From Tissierellales bacterium (GTDB lineage: Bacteria; Bacillota; Clostridia; Tissierellales; Tissierellaceae): a DNA stretch of 64,000 nucleotides. The translations under genes were made by a program, and so were the position numbers. Below, piece after piece: positions 17,428 to 26,144 of the stretch. How positions within the stretch are numbered: the stretch's first letter is position 1; the number at the start of each line of letters is the position of its first letter. Under the pieces are notes generated by a model that ran no database searches, was not told where the DNA came from, and saw only the letters and a list, made by a program, of their open reading frames with translations. Where the stretch lies: positions 62,001 through 126,000 of the forward strand of contig JASLAT010000034.1 of assembly GCA_030146915.1 (NCBI GenBank), written 5' to 3'.

Positions 17428-18513
17428 TTGTCTAATAAAAAATTAAAAAAGAATGAAAAGAGACAAGATGCAGTTCAAAAATTAATAGAAAAAGGTCAGG
17501 AGCAGGGCTCATTAACTTACGAAGAAATCATGGATGCACTTGAAAAAGTTGAATTAAATACAGAACAGATAGATGAAATATATCAACATTTCGATGATAT
17601 GGATGTAGATATAATAGGTGAAAAAGATGATGAGATTGAAGAAGAAGAAGATCATGAAGAAGAAATATCGACGCCTAAAGGTGTTAGTGTAGATGATCCT
17701 GTTAGGATGTATTTAAAAGAGATAGGTAGAGTAGACTTATTAACAGCTGAGGAAGAAGTGGAAATAGCAAAAAGAATGGAAGCTGGTGATGAATCTGCTA
17801 AAAGAGAACTTGCAGAGGCAAATTTAAGACTTGTTGTAAGTATAGCTAAAAGATATGTAGGTAGAGGCATGTTATTCTTAGATCTTATTCAAGAGGGTAA
17901 TTTAGGTCTTATGAAGGCTGTAGAGAAGTTTGACTATACTAAAGGCTATAAGTTTAGTACCTATGCTACATGGTGGATAAGACAAGCGATAACAAGATCT
18001 ATAGCAGATCAAGCTAGAACTATAAGGATACCAGTTCATATGGTTGAGACAATTAATAAATTAGTAAGAGTACAAAGACAATTAGTACAAGAGTTAGGTC
18101 GGGAAGCTACACCAGAAGAAATAGGAAAAGAAATGGATTTAGATGTTGAAAGAGTAAGAGAAATTATGAAAATAGCTCAAGAACCTGTATCTTTAGAAAC
18201 TCCTATAGGTGAGGAAGAAGATAGTCATCTAGGAGATTTTATTCCGGATGATGAAATATTAGCTCCTTCAGATGCTGCTACATTTACGATGTTAAGAGAG
18301 GAACTTATAGGTGTTCTTGATAGTTTAACTCCTAGAGAACAGAAGGTCTTAAGATTAAGATTTGGTTTAGATGATGGTAAGCCAAGAACTTTAGAAGAAG
18401 TAGGCAAGGAATTTGATGTAACTAGAGAGAGAATCAGACAAATTGAAGCTAAAGCTTTAAGGAAACTTAGACATCCAAGTAGAAGTAAAAAATTAAAAGA
18501 TTTCTTAGAGTAA
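17428..18513 (+). CDS. rpoD: RNA polymerase primary sigma factor
   Basis: This 361-residue sigma-70 family protein (SigA) contains region 1.2 (DPVRMYLKEIGRVDLLTAEEE), region 2 (GNLGLMKAVEKFDY, FSTYATWWIRQAI), region 3 and region 4 (LTPREQKVLRLRFGL, TRERIRQIEAKALRKLR). The acidic N-terminal extension is short, as in Firmicutes. The start is TTG at 17428, behind GGGGGTAAGG. It presumably recognises the TTGACA/TATAAT-type promoters seen in this window. Confidence 0.97.
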   Translation: MSNKKLKKNEKRQDAVQKLIEKGQEQGSLTYEEIMDALEKVELNTEQIDEIYQHFDDMDVDIIGEKDDEIEEEEDHEEEISTPKGVSVDDPVRMYLKEIGRVDLLTAEEEVEIAKRMEAGDESAKRELAEANLRLVVSIAKRYVGRGMLFLDLIQEGNLGLMKAVEKFDYTKGYKFSTYATWWIRQAITRSIADQARTIRIPVHMVETINKLVRVQRQLVQELGREATPEEIGKEMDLDVERVREIMKIAQEPVSLETPIGEEEDSHLGDFIPDDEILAPSDAATFTMLREELIGVLDSLTPREQKVLRLRFGLDDGKPRTLEEVGKEFDVTRERIRQIEAKALRKLRHPSRSKKLKDFLE

Positions 18514-18540
18514 GATTCGCTAAAGCGAATCTTTCTTTAA
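18512..18540 (+). terminator. Intrinsic terminator after rpoD
   Basis: AAGATTCGCT and AGCGAATCTT form a 10-bp inverted repeat around a two-base centre, followed by TCTTT. It overlaps the rpoD stop codon and ends the dnaG-rpoD unit. Confidence 0.75.
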
Positions 18541-18559
18541 TTATAAGGGAGGATTGCTT

Positions 18560-19252
18560 ATGAAATCAAAAAGATTATTAAAAATTGCTGATAAGGTAAA
18601 ACAAAATTCAATTGTAGCTGACATAGGTACAGATCATGGATATGTACCAGTTTATTTAATGCAGAATAAAATTTGTAAAAAGGTTATAGCTAGTGATATA
18701 TCAAAAGGCTCTTTAAAAAAGATAGAGGATTACGTGTTAATAAAGAGTCTAGATGAAAAAATAGATATACGCCTAGGTAATGGGTTAGAAGTTTTAAAAC
18801 CTTATGAGGTTGATACCGTAATTATAGCAGGGATGGGTGGAGTATTAATAACAGAGATATTGGATAAAGATTGGTCTTTGACCAATAGTATAAATAATTT
18901 TATACTCCAGCCTATGATAGGAGCTAAAGAGTTAAGAGAGTATTTAATAAACAATAGTTTTAATATATTAGAGAATGATTTAGTAAAAGAAGATGGTAAA
19001 TATTATGAGATAATAATTGCTGAAAAAGGTAAGATGAAAATGCCTGAAGAAATTTTTCTAGAGTTGCCAAAAGATATGTTAAAAAGTAATAATCCTTTAG
19101 TGGGTGAATATGTAGAATATAAAATTAAATATGCTGAGAGTATATTAAATGATATATTTAATAAAAAAGGGAAAAATGTAGAAAAAAGAAAAAGTGACAT
19201 AGAAGAATTAATTAAATTATATAAGGAGGTTAAAAATGAGTATAAACTGTAA
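18560..19252 (+). CDS. trmK: tRNA (adenine22-N1)-methyltransferase TrmK
   Basis: This Rossmann-fold methyltransferase of about 230 residues modifies A22 of certain tRNAs. The SAM motif ADIGTDHGYVPVYL near the N-terminus and the catalytic-region block IIAGMGGVLI are characteristic. The ATG at 18560 follows GGGAGGA; an in-frame TTG at 18554 is too close to that site. It overlaps the next gene by 17 bp, the conserved trmK-nif3 pair downstream of rpoD. Confidence 0.94.
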   Translation: MKSKRLLKIADKVKQNSIVADIGTDHGYVPVYLMQNKICKKVIASDISKGSLKKIEDYVLIKSLDEKIDIRLGNGLEVLKPYEVDTVIIAGMGGVLITEILDKDWSLTNSINNFILQPMIGAKELREYLINNSFNILENDLVKEDGKYYEIIIAEKGKMKMPEEIFLELPKDMLKSNNPLVGEYVEYKIKYAESILNDIFNKKGKNVEKRKSDIEELIKLYKEVKNEYKL

Positions 19253-20021
19253 ACAAGTATTAGAGTTTATGAATTTATGGGCTCCTGAAAATTTAGCAGA
19301 AGATTGGGATAATGTTGGCCTTCAAATAGGAGATAGCAGTAAAGAAGTAAAAAAAATACTTTTATCTTTAGATCTAGATAAGAATGTGTCTAAAATGGCT
19401 ATAAAAGAGAATTTTGATTTAATAATTACTCATCATCCATTTATATTTAAAGGGTTGAAAAGTATAACTAAAGAAAGCTATGATGGTAGAATTATAATTG
19501 ATTTAATTAAGAATGATATAGCATTGTATACAGCTCATACTAATTTAGATCAGGCTAGAAATGGAGTAAATGATGAATTAGCAAAAGTTTTTAAATTGAA
19601 AGAAGTAGAGATTTTAGAGATTACTGATAATGAAGAATTAGGATATGGTAGGGTTGGAATAATTGATGACATAAATCTTTTAGAATATATTGAAATAATA
19701 AAAAAGAATTTAAATCTGCATTATCTAACTTTATATGGTCAAAAAAATAAAACTGTAAAAAAAATAGGTTTATTAGGTGGGAGTGGCTCATCATTCATAG
19801 AATCAGCTTATAAACATGATGTAGACTTATTCATAACAGGAGATGTAAAGTACCATGATGCGCAATTAGCTGATAAACTTGGAATGACTATAATAGACGT
19901 AGGTCATTATTATAGCGAGAGAATTGTTCTGCCTTTAATTAAAAGAGAGTTAAAATCTAAGTTTGGCGATGTGGCTATAAAAACTTATGATACGCCAAGT
20001 CCAAATTATGAAATATTATAA
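19236..20021 (+). CDS. Nif3-like dinuclear metal-centre protein
   Basis: This 261-residue protein belongs to the NIF3/YqfO/YbgI family, hexameric proteins with a two-metal site and a GTP cyclohydrolase I-like annotation of uncertain biochemical basis. Family motifs are NLAEDWDNVGLQIGD, ITHHPFIF, TAHTNLDQA and a C-terminal VGHYYSE. It lacks the extra middle domain of the longer Bacillus form. AAGGAGG precedes the ATG within the trmK reading frame. Confidence 0.93.
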   Translation: MSINCKQVLEFMNLWAPENLAEDWDNVGLQIGDSSKEVKKILLSLDLDKNVSKMAIKENFDLIITHHPFIFKGLKSITKESYDGRIIIDLIKNDIALYTAHTNLDQARNGVNDELAKVFKLKEVEILEITDNEELGYGRVGIIDDINLLEYIEIIKKNLNLHYLTLYGQKNKTVKKIGLLGGSGSSFIESAYKHDVDLFITGDVKYHDAQLADKLGMTIIDVGHYYSERIVLPLIKRELKSKFGDVAIKTYDTPSPNYEIL

Positions 20022-20028
20022 AAAAGCT

Positions 20029-20057
20029 TTGTAGTACTATAATCTATATGGTATAAT
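20029..20057 (+). promoter_or_regulatory. Promoter for rnpB
   Basis: A perfect TATAAT at 20052-20057 lies 17 bp after a weak TTGTAG at 20029-20034, and 11 bp before the 5' end of the RNase P RNA, which fits transcription starting at the gene. Confidence 0.6.
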
Positions 20058-20068
20058 ATTTTAATGGT

Positions 20069-20414
20069 GAGAGTAAGTTGAATAGTCGCGTGTGTTATAA
20101 CAAACACATGAGGAAAGTCCGTGCTCCATAAGGCAAGATGCTGGATAACGTCCAGTGGGGGCGACCCTAAGGATAGTGCAACAGAAATATACCGCCTATC
20201 AGTGATAGGTAAGGGTGGAATGGTGAGGTAAGAGCTCACCAGTGTTTAGGTGACTAAATAGCTATGTAAACCCCATCTGGAGCAAGACCAAAAGGGAAAA
20301 CAAAACATGGTAGCCTGCCATGATTCCAAAAGGTAGGTCGCAAGACTCTGTTGGTGACAATAGGGCTTAGATAGATGACTATTTAAACAGAACACGGCTT
20401 ATAGATTTACTCTC
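20069..20414 (+). ncRNA. rnpB: RNase P RNA, bacterial type A
   Basis: This is the catalytic RNA of RNase P, which trims tRNA 5' leaders. The universal blocks are present: GAGGAAAGTCC near the 5' end, AGAGCTCACC in the middle, GAGCAAGACCAAA, and ACAGAACACGGCTTATAG near the 3' end. The ends GAGAGTAA and TTACTCTC pair to form P1, fixing the boundaries. The usual ACAGAAC-C reads ACAGAACAC here. The middle region resembles the ancestral type A rather than Bacillus type B. Confidence 0.96.
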
Positions 20415-20416
20415 AT

Positions 20417-20446
20417 AAAAAAAGCAACCATATGGTTGCTTTTTTA
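20417..20446 (+). terminator. Intrinsic terminator of rnpB
   Basis: A perfect inverted repeat of AAAAAGCAACCA with TGGTTGCTTTTT ends in a T run, immediately after the P1 closing strand of RNase P RNA. Confidence 0.85.
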
Positions 20447-20513
20447 TTTTAAGTTTGAATTTTTGAATCATGGGTAGTAAACTCTCAAAATTACTTTTAT
20501 AGGGAGGGTGAAA

Positions 20514-21395
20514 TTGGATAATTATAAGGTAGCGAAAAAAGTATCAATAATAACTATTATAGGAAACATTATATTATCAATAGCTAAAATATCAGCTGGA
20601 TTTATTGCAAAAAGTAGCGCTATGTTAGCTGATGGTGTTCATACTGTCTCAGATGTATTTACAACAATATTAGTTTTAGTTGGAATAAAAATTTCATCAA
20701 AGAAGGCTGATAATGATCATCCTTATGGACATGAAAGATTTGAATCAGTTTTTGCAAAATTACTTAGTATAATTTTAGTGATAACAGGTTTTTTGATAGG
20801 ATATGAAGCCATAAAGACATTACTATCAAAATCTTATGTGCAACCAGGAAAGCTTGCATTATATGCATCATTTATTTCAATTATAAGTAAAGAACTAATG
20901 TTTAGATATACTTATAAAAGTGCAAAAGAAATAAAAAGTACTTCTATGGAAGCAGATGCTTGGCATCATAGATCAGATGTATATTCATCATTGGGTACAT
21001 TTGTAGGTATATTTGGTGCAAGGATGGGATTTCCAGCACTAGATCCGTTAGCAGGTATCATAGTTTCTATTCTAATTGTAAAAGTAGGAGTGGACTTGTA
21101 TCTACAAGCCGTTAATCAACTTGTAGATCAATCAGCTAGTAAAGATATAATAGAAAGGATAGAAAATAAGACATTAGAAATTGAAGGCGTTGTTTGTATA
21201 AATCAACTTAGAACTAGAACATCAGGTAGTATTATATTTGTAGATATGGATATAGCTGTTGATGGTAACATTACTGTAGAAGAAGGCCATAGAATAGCAG
21301 AGAAAGTTCACGATGAGTTAGAATCTAATATAGAAGATATTAAACATTGTATGATACATGTTGAACCAAAGTGTATAGAAAAGAGGACTATTTAG
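20514..21395 (+). CDS. Cation diffusion facilitator family transporter
   Basis: This is a CDF-family divalent metal/H+ antiporter of about 293 residues, exporting ions such as Zn, Fe or Mn. It has six hydrophobic segments, the metal-site motifs ADGVHTVSD and DAWHHRSD, HPYGHERFE after the second helix and a C-terminal cytoplasmic domain ending in HCMIHVEP. A TTG at 20514 is preferred to a GTG at 20508, because GGGAGGGTGA directly overlaps the latter. Metal specificity cannot be read from the sequence. Confidence 0.92.
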   Translation: MDNYKVAKKVSIITIIGNIILSIAKISAGFIAKSSAMLADGVHTVSDVFTTILVLVGIKISSKKADNDHPYGHERFESVFAKLLSIILVITGFLIGYEAIKTLLSKSYVQPGKLALYASFISIISKELMFRYTYKSAKEIKSTSMEADAWHHRSDVYSSLGTFVGIFGARMGFPALDPLAGIIVSILIVKVGVDLYLQAVNQLVDQSASKDIIERIENKTLEIEGVVCINQLRTRTSGSIIFVDMDIAVDGNITVEEGHRIAEKVHDELESNIEDIKHCMIHVEPKCIEKRTI

Positions 21396-21409
21396 TCCTC
21401 TTTTCTATT
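21377..21409 (+). terminator. Intrinsic terminator after the cation transporter
   Basis: AAAAGAGGACTA (21379-21390) and TAGTCCTCTTTT (21393-21404) form a perfect 12-bp stem with a two-base centre, followed by T-rich sequence. The stem includes the stop codon. Confidence 0.85.
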
Positions 21410-21470
21410 TAATTATTTAAATGAAAATCAAATATATTAAAGTGATTATTTTTTAATAGTTACAAAATAG

Positions 21471-21499
21471 TTGCAAAAAAAAAACACTTGAATTATAAT
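21471..21499 (+). promoter_or_regulatory. Promoter for the NlpC/P60 gene
   Basis: TTGCAA at 21471-21476 and TATAAT at 21494-21499 are separated by 17 bp, leaving a leader of about 58 nt before the TTG start at 21564. Confidence 0.65.
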
Positions 21500-21563
21500 G
21501 AAAAAGACAGTCGAATGAAAACTAGTTGAAAGTTATTTATGTAAAAGTTAGGAGTGTACTAAA

Positions 21564-22598
21564 TTGAACAAAAAATCTAGTGTACCAGTCGGATTAGCTC
21601 TTGCACTTATGGTTGGAGTTATGAGTTTTAAAGATACTGGTATATTCGTAAAGAGTTTTGTAAGTAATGAACAAAAGGTTGAACTTAGCTTTAAAGAAGG
21701 CGAAAAAGTTGACATAGTTAAAGAGACAGACTTAGCCTATCTTGTGAATAAAGATGGTAAAAATATTGAAGTACCGAAAAGCAAAATGATAAGAGATACA
21801 AAATCAGATTCTACATATAAGGTAAAAACTGATACTTTGATAAAAAAGAGTGACAATGGTACTCCTTTGAGGACATTAAAAAAAGATGAGATTATCGAAG
21901 TTGTATCGTTAGATGAAAGTAATGGTATATTTAAAACAAAAGATAATCTTGTAGGCTATGTAGATATTAAAAATTTAGAAAAAATAGTCAAGGAAACTAC
22001 AACTATGGGTACATCAAAGTCTAATATATCTTTAAGTAATGGAAAGTCTAGTTATAAGCTAACAAAAGGTGCACCCGTAAAGATTAAAGATTTTAAAGAT
22101 GGAAAATATTTAATTATAGGCATGGATGATCAAGAGTATGAAGTAGCACAATCTCATATCCAGGCAAATAAAGTATCTACAGCAACTAGAGGTAAAACAA
22201 ATACAAATAATATTGAAAATAAATCAAAAGCAGATAAAATAGTAGCTGCTGCTCATAAAGAACTTGGAAAACCTTATGTTTCTGGTGATACGGGAAAAAG
22301 GGGATATGACTGTTCAGGTCTTACTTATTCTGTATATCTAAAGACATTAAATATAAAATTACCGAGAACTTCAGGTGCTCAGGCTAAAGCAGGCAAGTCA
22401 GTTAAAAAATCTGAATTACAGCCTGGTGATTTAGTATTTTTTAGAACATCTGGGAGAAATATAGGACACGTAGGTATATATATAGGGAATGGCAATATGA
22501 TACATGCTTCTACAGGTAGAAGAAGTATGATAGTAGCAAGTATAAATAGTTCTTATTTTAAATCAAGATATGTAACGGCAAGAAGGATAATAAACTAA
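21564..22598 (+). CDS. Secreted NlpC/P60 cell-wall endopeptidase
   Basis: This 344-residue protein has an N-terminal signal or anchor segment (VPVGLALALMVGVMSF), two regions resembling SH3b cell-wall-binding repeats (about residues 85-200) and a C-terminal NlpC/P60 domain. The peptidase motifs are complete: YDCSGLTY with catalytic Cys250, GHVGIY with His302 and MIHAS with His314. It is expected to cleave peptidoglycan stem peptides outside the membrane. The start is TTG at 21564 after AGGAGTG. It is a single-gene unit with its own promoter. Confidence 0.92.
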   Translation: MNKKSSVPVGLALALMVGVMSFKDTGIFVKSFVSNEQKVELSFKEGEKVDIVKETDLAYLVNKDGKNIEVPKSKMIRDTKSDSTYKVKTDTLIKKSDNGTPLRTLKKDEIIEVVSLDESNGIFKTKDNLVGYVDIKNLEKIVKETTTMGTSKSNISLSNGKSSYKLTKGAPVKIKDFKDGKYLIIGMDDQEYEVAQSHIQANKVSTATRGKTNTNNIENKSKADKIVAAAHKELGKPYVSGDTGKRGYDCSGLTYSVYLKTLNIKLPRTSGAQAKAGKSVKKSELQPGDLVFFRTSGRNIGHVGIYIGNGNMIHASTGRRSMIVASINSSYFKSRYVTARRIIN

Positions 22599-22601
22599 AA
22601 T

Positions 22602-22633
22602 AATAGGGTGTCAATATATATTGATACCCTATT
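22602..22633 (+). terminator. Hairpin after the NlpC/P60 gene
   Basis: AATAGGGTGTCAAT pairs with ATTGATACCCTATT over 14 bp with one G-T pair. The following sequence is A-rich rather than T-rich, so it is a weak intrinsic terminator at best, or an mRNA 3'-end stabiliser. Confidence 0.5.
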
Positions 22634-22908
22634 ATAAAAAAAGTAATTGATATATTTTTTACAATCAGTTATAATAGAAGCATAAGAAAACATAATACAT
22701 AATATAGATAAAGGTAATATTTTTTTAAAAACTTAAATTATCTAAATATTCAAGAGTTTCCCAAAAGTCGAAAAAACATTATTACATATATAAATGTTTT
22801 AATAAATTAAAGGGCAGGTGATTAATAGAGTAATGACTAGCGAAACACAATCAAAATTTTCACAATTTTTAAATTTCAGGTAGGATTAAAATCGAGGGGG
22901 TAAATTTA
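22634..22908 (+). promoter_or_regulatory. Upstream region and long leader of the first nhaC gene
   Basis: This is the largest non-coding gap besides rnpB. TTGATA (22647-22652) and TATAAT (22670-22675), 17 bp apart, form a good promoter. About 230 nt of leader follow. It contains CCAAAAGTCGAAAA at 22761-22774, related to a motif upstream of the other two nhaC genes, and AATTTTCACAATTTT at 22855-22869, which resembles a CodY box (12 of 15 to AATTTTCWGAAAATT). I could not assign it to a known riboswitch class, and it has no convincing small gene. Confidence 0.55.
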
Positions 22909-24369
22909 ATGATAGCATTAGTGAAACTTTCACCAGTAATTTTATTAACAATAATGATGATGTTGAGTGGATTTGGATTTTGGGATTTAGATATTTTAGT
23001 AATAGCTCCTTTAGTAACAGTATATGGTGCTATAGTAGCCGCAATAGTAGATGATTTTTCTTTCCAAGACTTAGTAGATGCATCAGTTGAAAACGTTAAG
23101 GAAATGCAACTTGTATTCTTTATACTTATGTTAGCTTATGCATTAGCAGAAGCATTTATGGCTACAGGGGTAGGAGCAGCAATTATAAATATGGCTTTAA
23201 ATTTTGGTATGACTGCAAGAACGGTTGCTGTAACAGCATTTTTAGTATCAGCAGTACTTTCAATAGCAACAGGTTCATCATGGGGGACATTTGCAGCAGC
23301 AGCACCAATATTTTTATGGTTAAACCGTATTGTAGATGGTAATTTACTTATGACAGTTGGAGCAATAGCAGGAGGATCATGTTTCGGGGACAACATTGGA
23401 CTTATTTCAGATACTACAGTAGTATCATCAGGTATTCAAGAGGTAGATGTTATAGATAGGGTTAGGCATCAAGGTGTATGGTCATTATCTTGTTTAATAT
23501 TAGCAGCGATTGTATTTTTAGTTGTAGGTATGAATCTACCAAATCATGTGGGGTCAGCTGCAGAAGCTATAGACAGTATTCCTGAAGATGTATGGAAAAC
23601 TTTAGAAGAGCAAAGACCAGCAGCTATAGAACTTTTAGAACAAGTAGTAGCAGGTGTACCATATTATATGGTAATTCCACTAATAGTGGTAGTAGGTTCA
23701 GCACTTGTAGGAGTTCCAACATTAGCTTGTTTAGGATTAGGACTTATTTCATCATTTATATTAGGTATGATAGCTGGAACAACAAGCCCTTTTGAATTTT
23801 TAGCATTAATGGAAAATGGTTTTATTGATGCAGGTGCTTGGGTAATAATAATGATGATGTGGGTAGGAGCATTTGGTGGTATAATGGGAAAAATGAATGC
23901 TTTTAAACCATTATCGGATTTAGTAGTAAAAATGGCAGGAAGTGTAAGACAATTAATGTTCTTAAATGGTATTTTATCAATAGTTGGTAATATGGCTTTA
24001 GCTGATGAAATGACTCAAATAGTTACAATTGGACCTATTATAAGAACAATAACAGAGGATAACGTAGTAGGTAGTGAAGAAGACATATATAAATTAAAAC
24101 TAAGAAATGCAACATTCTCAGATGCACTTGGAGTATTTGGATCACAATTTGTTCCGTGGCACGTATACGTAGCTTTCTTTAGTGGTATAGCTCAGGCAGT
24201 GTATCCATTACATGATTTTAAACCATTCGATTTGATGAGACATAATTACATGGCAGGTATAGCTGTAGCATCTATATTAATATTAACATTAACTGGATTA
24301 GATAGATTTGTTCCATTATTTGGATTGCCATCTGAACCAGATGTTCAATTAAAAAAGAATGTTAAGTAA
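22909..24369 (+). CDS. nhaC: NhaC-family Na+/H+ antiporter, copy 1
   Basis: This 486-residue polytopic membrane protein belongs to the NhaC/ion transporter family, which exchanges Na+ for H+ or, in some members, organic substrates. About eleven to twelve hydrophobic segments are visible. Conserved family blocks include ATGSSWGTFAAAAPIFLW, GGSCFGDNIGLISDTT and a C-terminal FGSQFVPWH. It is followed by its own terminator and by a closely similar paralog. The substrate is not determinable here. AGGGGG precedes the ATG. Confidence 0.9.
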   Translation: MIALVKLSPVILLTIMMMLSGFGFWDLDILVIAPLVTVYGAIVAAIVDDFSFQDLVDASVENVKEMQLVFFILMLAYALAEAFMATGVGAAIINMALNFGMTARTVAVTAFLVSAVLSIATGSSWGTFAAAAPIFLWLNRIVDGNLLMTVGAIAGGSCFGDNIGLISDTTVVSSGIQEVDVIDRVRHQGVWSLSCLILAAIVFLVVGMNLPNHVGSAAEAIDSIPEDVWKTLEEQRPAAIELLEQVVAGVPYYMVIPLIVVVGSALVGVPTLACLGLGLISSFILGMIAGTTSPFEFLALMENGFIDAGAWVIIMMMWVGAFGGIMGKMNAFKPLSDLVVKMAGSVRQLMFLNGILSIVGNMALADEMTQIVTIGPIIRTITEDNVVGSEEDIYKLKLRNATFSDALGVFGSQFVPWHVYVAFFSGIAQAVYPLHDFKPFDLMRHNYMAGIAVASILILTLTGLDRFVPLFGLPSEPDVQLKKNVK

Positions 24370-24390
24370 AAATAAAATAAATAATTATTA

Positions 24391-24420
24391 AAAAAAGTAG
24401 GGCAAAGCCCTGCTTTTTTT
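24391..24420 (+). terminator. Intrinsic terminator after nhaC copy 1
   Basis: AAAAAAGTAGGGC and GCCCTGCTTTTTT form a 13-bp stem with one wobble pair and a three-base loop, ending in a T run. Confidence 0.85.
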
Positions 24421-24629
24421 ATTTTCCTATTGCACAAAAGTTAACAATGTTTTATACTATAATAGTGTAAAATATAAACTATATAAATATAATATTTTCA
24501 GACTTTTGTAATAGTTGAAAATATTACAGCCTTGAGGATGGTGATTTTATAGATTTTGCTTTTAGGTATTTTGACAAAGATATAGATAGGACTTAAACAT
24601 TTATAGGTTAAAATTAGGGAGGGGATTAG
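24421..24629 (+). promoter_or_regulatory. Upstream region of nhaC copy 2
   Basis: Two candidate -10 boxes, TATAAT at 24458-24463 and TATAAT at 24488-24493, have only weak -35 matches. TTTTCAGACTTTTG at 24495-24508 is the exact reverse complement of the 14-mer CAAAAGTCTGAAAA found in the promoter of the third nhaC gene, and it lies just after the second -10 box. A related CAAAAGTTAAC occurs at 24435-24445. There is no recognisable riboswitch or small gene. Confidence 0.5.
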
Positions 24630-26090
24630 GTGATAGGATTTTTAAAACTTTCACCAGTGTTTTTATTAGCAGGAATGATGATGTTAACGGGATTTGGATA
24701 TTGGGAGCTAGATATTTTAGTTATAGCACCTCTAGCAACTTTATATGCAGCAATTATAGCGGCAGTTATAGATAAGATATCCTTTAATGATTTAGTAGAG
24801 ACTTCAGTAAATAATGTTAAGGATATGCAACTTGTATTCTTTATACTTATGTTAGCTTATGCATTAGCAGAAGCGTTTATGGCTACAGGGGTAGGAGCAG
24901 CAATTATAAATATAGCTTTAAAGTTTGGATTAACAGGTAGAACAGTAGCAGTAACAGCATTTCTAGTTTCTTCAATACTTTCCATAGCAACTGGCTCATC
25001 TTGGGGAACATTCGCGGCAGCAGCACCAATATTTTTATGGTTAAATCATATGGTACAAGGTGATATAATACTTACAGCTTCAGCAATAGCAGGGGGATCT
25101 TGCTTTGGGGATAATATAGGACTTATTTCGGATAATACAGTTATTAGCTCGAGTATACAAGATGTAGATATAACTGATAGAATAAAGAATCAAGGAGCTT
25201 GGGCTCTTATTATTTTAGTCATAGCAGCTATCTTATTTTATACATTTGGTATGAATTTACCAGCAAAAACAGGATCTGCTATGGAAGCAATAGATAGTAT
25301 ACCTGAATCAGTTTGGGAAACATTAAGACAAGATAGACCTGCAGCAGTAAAGCTATTAAACCAGGTAAAAGAAGGAGTTCCTATATATATGATTATTCCT
25401 TTAATTGTTGTAATAGCTACAGCTAGTTTAGGTATGGACACAGTTGCTTGTTTAGGACTAGGACTTATATCATCTTTAGTTTTAGGTATGTTTGCAGGAA
25501 CAACTAGCATGTTTGGATTTTTAGGATTACTAGAGACAGGATTTACTGACGCTGGATCTTGGGTAATAATAATGATGATGTGGGTAGGAGCATTTGGTGG
25601 TATAATGAATAAAATGGATGCTTTTAAGCCATTATCTGATTTTGTAATAAGTATATCAAGCAATGTTAGACAATTAATGTTTTTAAATGGTATGTTGTCT
25701 ATAATTGGAAATGCAGCATTGGCAGACGAAATGGCACAATTAGTAACAATTGGGCCTATAATGAAAACTATAGTAGATGAAAATGTAGTTGGTAGCGAAG
25801 AAGCCTTATATGAGTTAAGATTAAGAAATGCAACTTTTTCATCAGCATTAGGTGTATTCGGATCACAATTTATACCATGGCATGTGTATCTTGCTTTCTT
25901 TACAGGTATAGCTTCATCAATTTATCCTTTACATGAGTTTAAAGTATTTCATATGATGAAGTATAACTTTATAGCAATGCTGGCAGTAGGAAGTTTGCTA
26001 ATTTTAACTTTAACAGGTTTAGATAGGTTTATACCAAACTTTGGAATGCCTGCAGAACCTGATGTACAATTAAAGAAAAACTTAGTATAA
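24630..26090 (+). CDS. nhaC: NhaC-family Na+/H+ antiporter, copy 2
   Basis: This 486-residue paralog has the same length and motif layout as the preceding gene (ATGSSWGTFAAAAPIFLW, GGSCFGDNIGLISDNT, FGSQFIPWH). The two arose by tandem duplication: some stretches are almost identical in DNA (24825-24913 matches 23104-23192 at 88 of 89 positions) while others have many silent changes. The start is GTG at 24630 after AGGGAGGGG. Substrate preference may differ between copies. Confidence 0.9.
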   Translation: MIGFLKLSPVFLLAGMMMLTGFGYWELDILVIAPLATLYAAIIAAVIDKISFNDLVETSVNNVKDMQLVFFILMLAYALAEAFMATGVGAAIINIALKFGLTGRTVAVTAFLVSSILSIATGSSWGTFAAAAPIFLWLNHMVQGDIILTASAIAGGSCFGDNIGLISDNTVISSSIQDVDITDRIKNQGAWALIILVIAAILFYTFGMNLPAKTGSAMEAIDSIPESVWETLRQDRPAAVKLLNQVKEGVPIYMIIPLIVVIATASLGMDTVACLGLGLISSLVLGMFAGTTSMFGFLGLLETGFTDAGSWVIIMMMWVGAFGGIMNKMDAFKPLSDFVISISSNVRQLMFLNGMLSIIGNAALADEMAQLVTIGPIMKTIVDENVVGSEEALYELRLRNATFSSALGVFGSQFIPWHVYLAFFTGIASSIYPLHEFKVFHMMKYNFIAMLAVGSLLILTLTGLDRFIPNFGMPAEPDVQLKKNLV

Positions 26091-26091
26091 T

Positions 26092-26126
26092 AAAAGTATC
26101 TAGGAAACTTCCTAGATACTTTTTTA
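26092..26126 (+). terminator. Intrinsic terminator after nhaC copy 2
   Basis: A perfect 15-bp stem (AAAAGTATCTAGGAA with TTCCTAGATACTTTT) around a two-base centre runs into Ts. Confidence 0.88.
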
Positions 26127-26144
26127 AATAGGGGGTTATTAAAC

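Noticed and set aside
22676..22908. Known Na+ or Li+ riboswitch in the nhaC leader
   Set aside because: The leader is long enough, but I could not match conserved elements of any riboswitch class; kept only as an unexplained leader.
23592..23795. Small Ser/Arg-rich frame inside nhaC copy 1
   Set aside because: It is an out-of-phase shadow of a conserved membrane protein, without a ribosome site.
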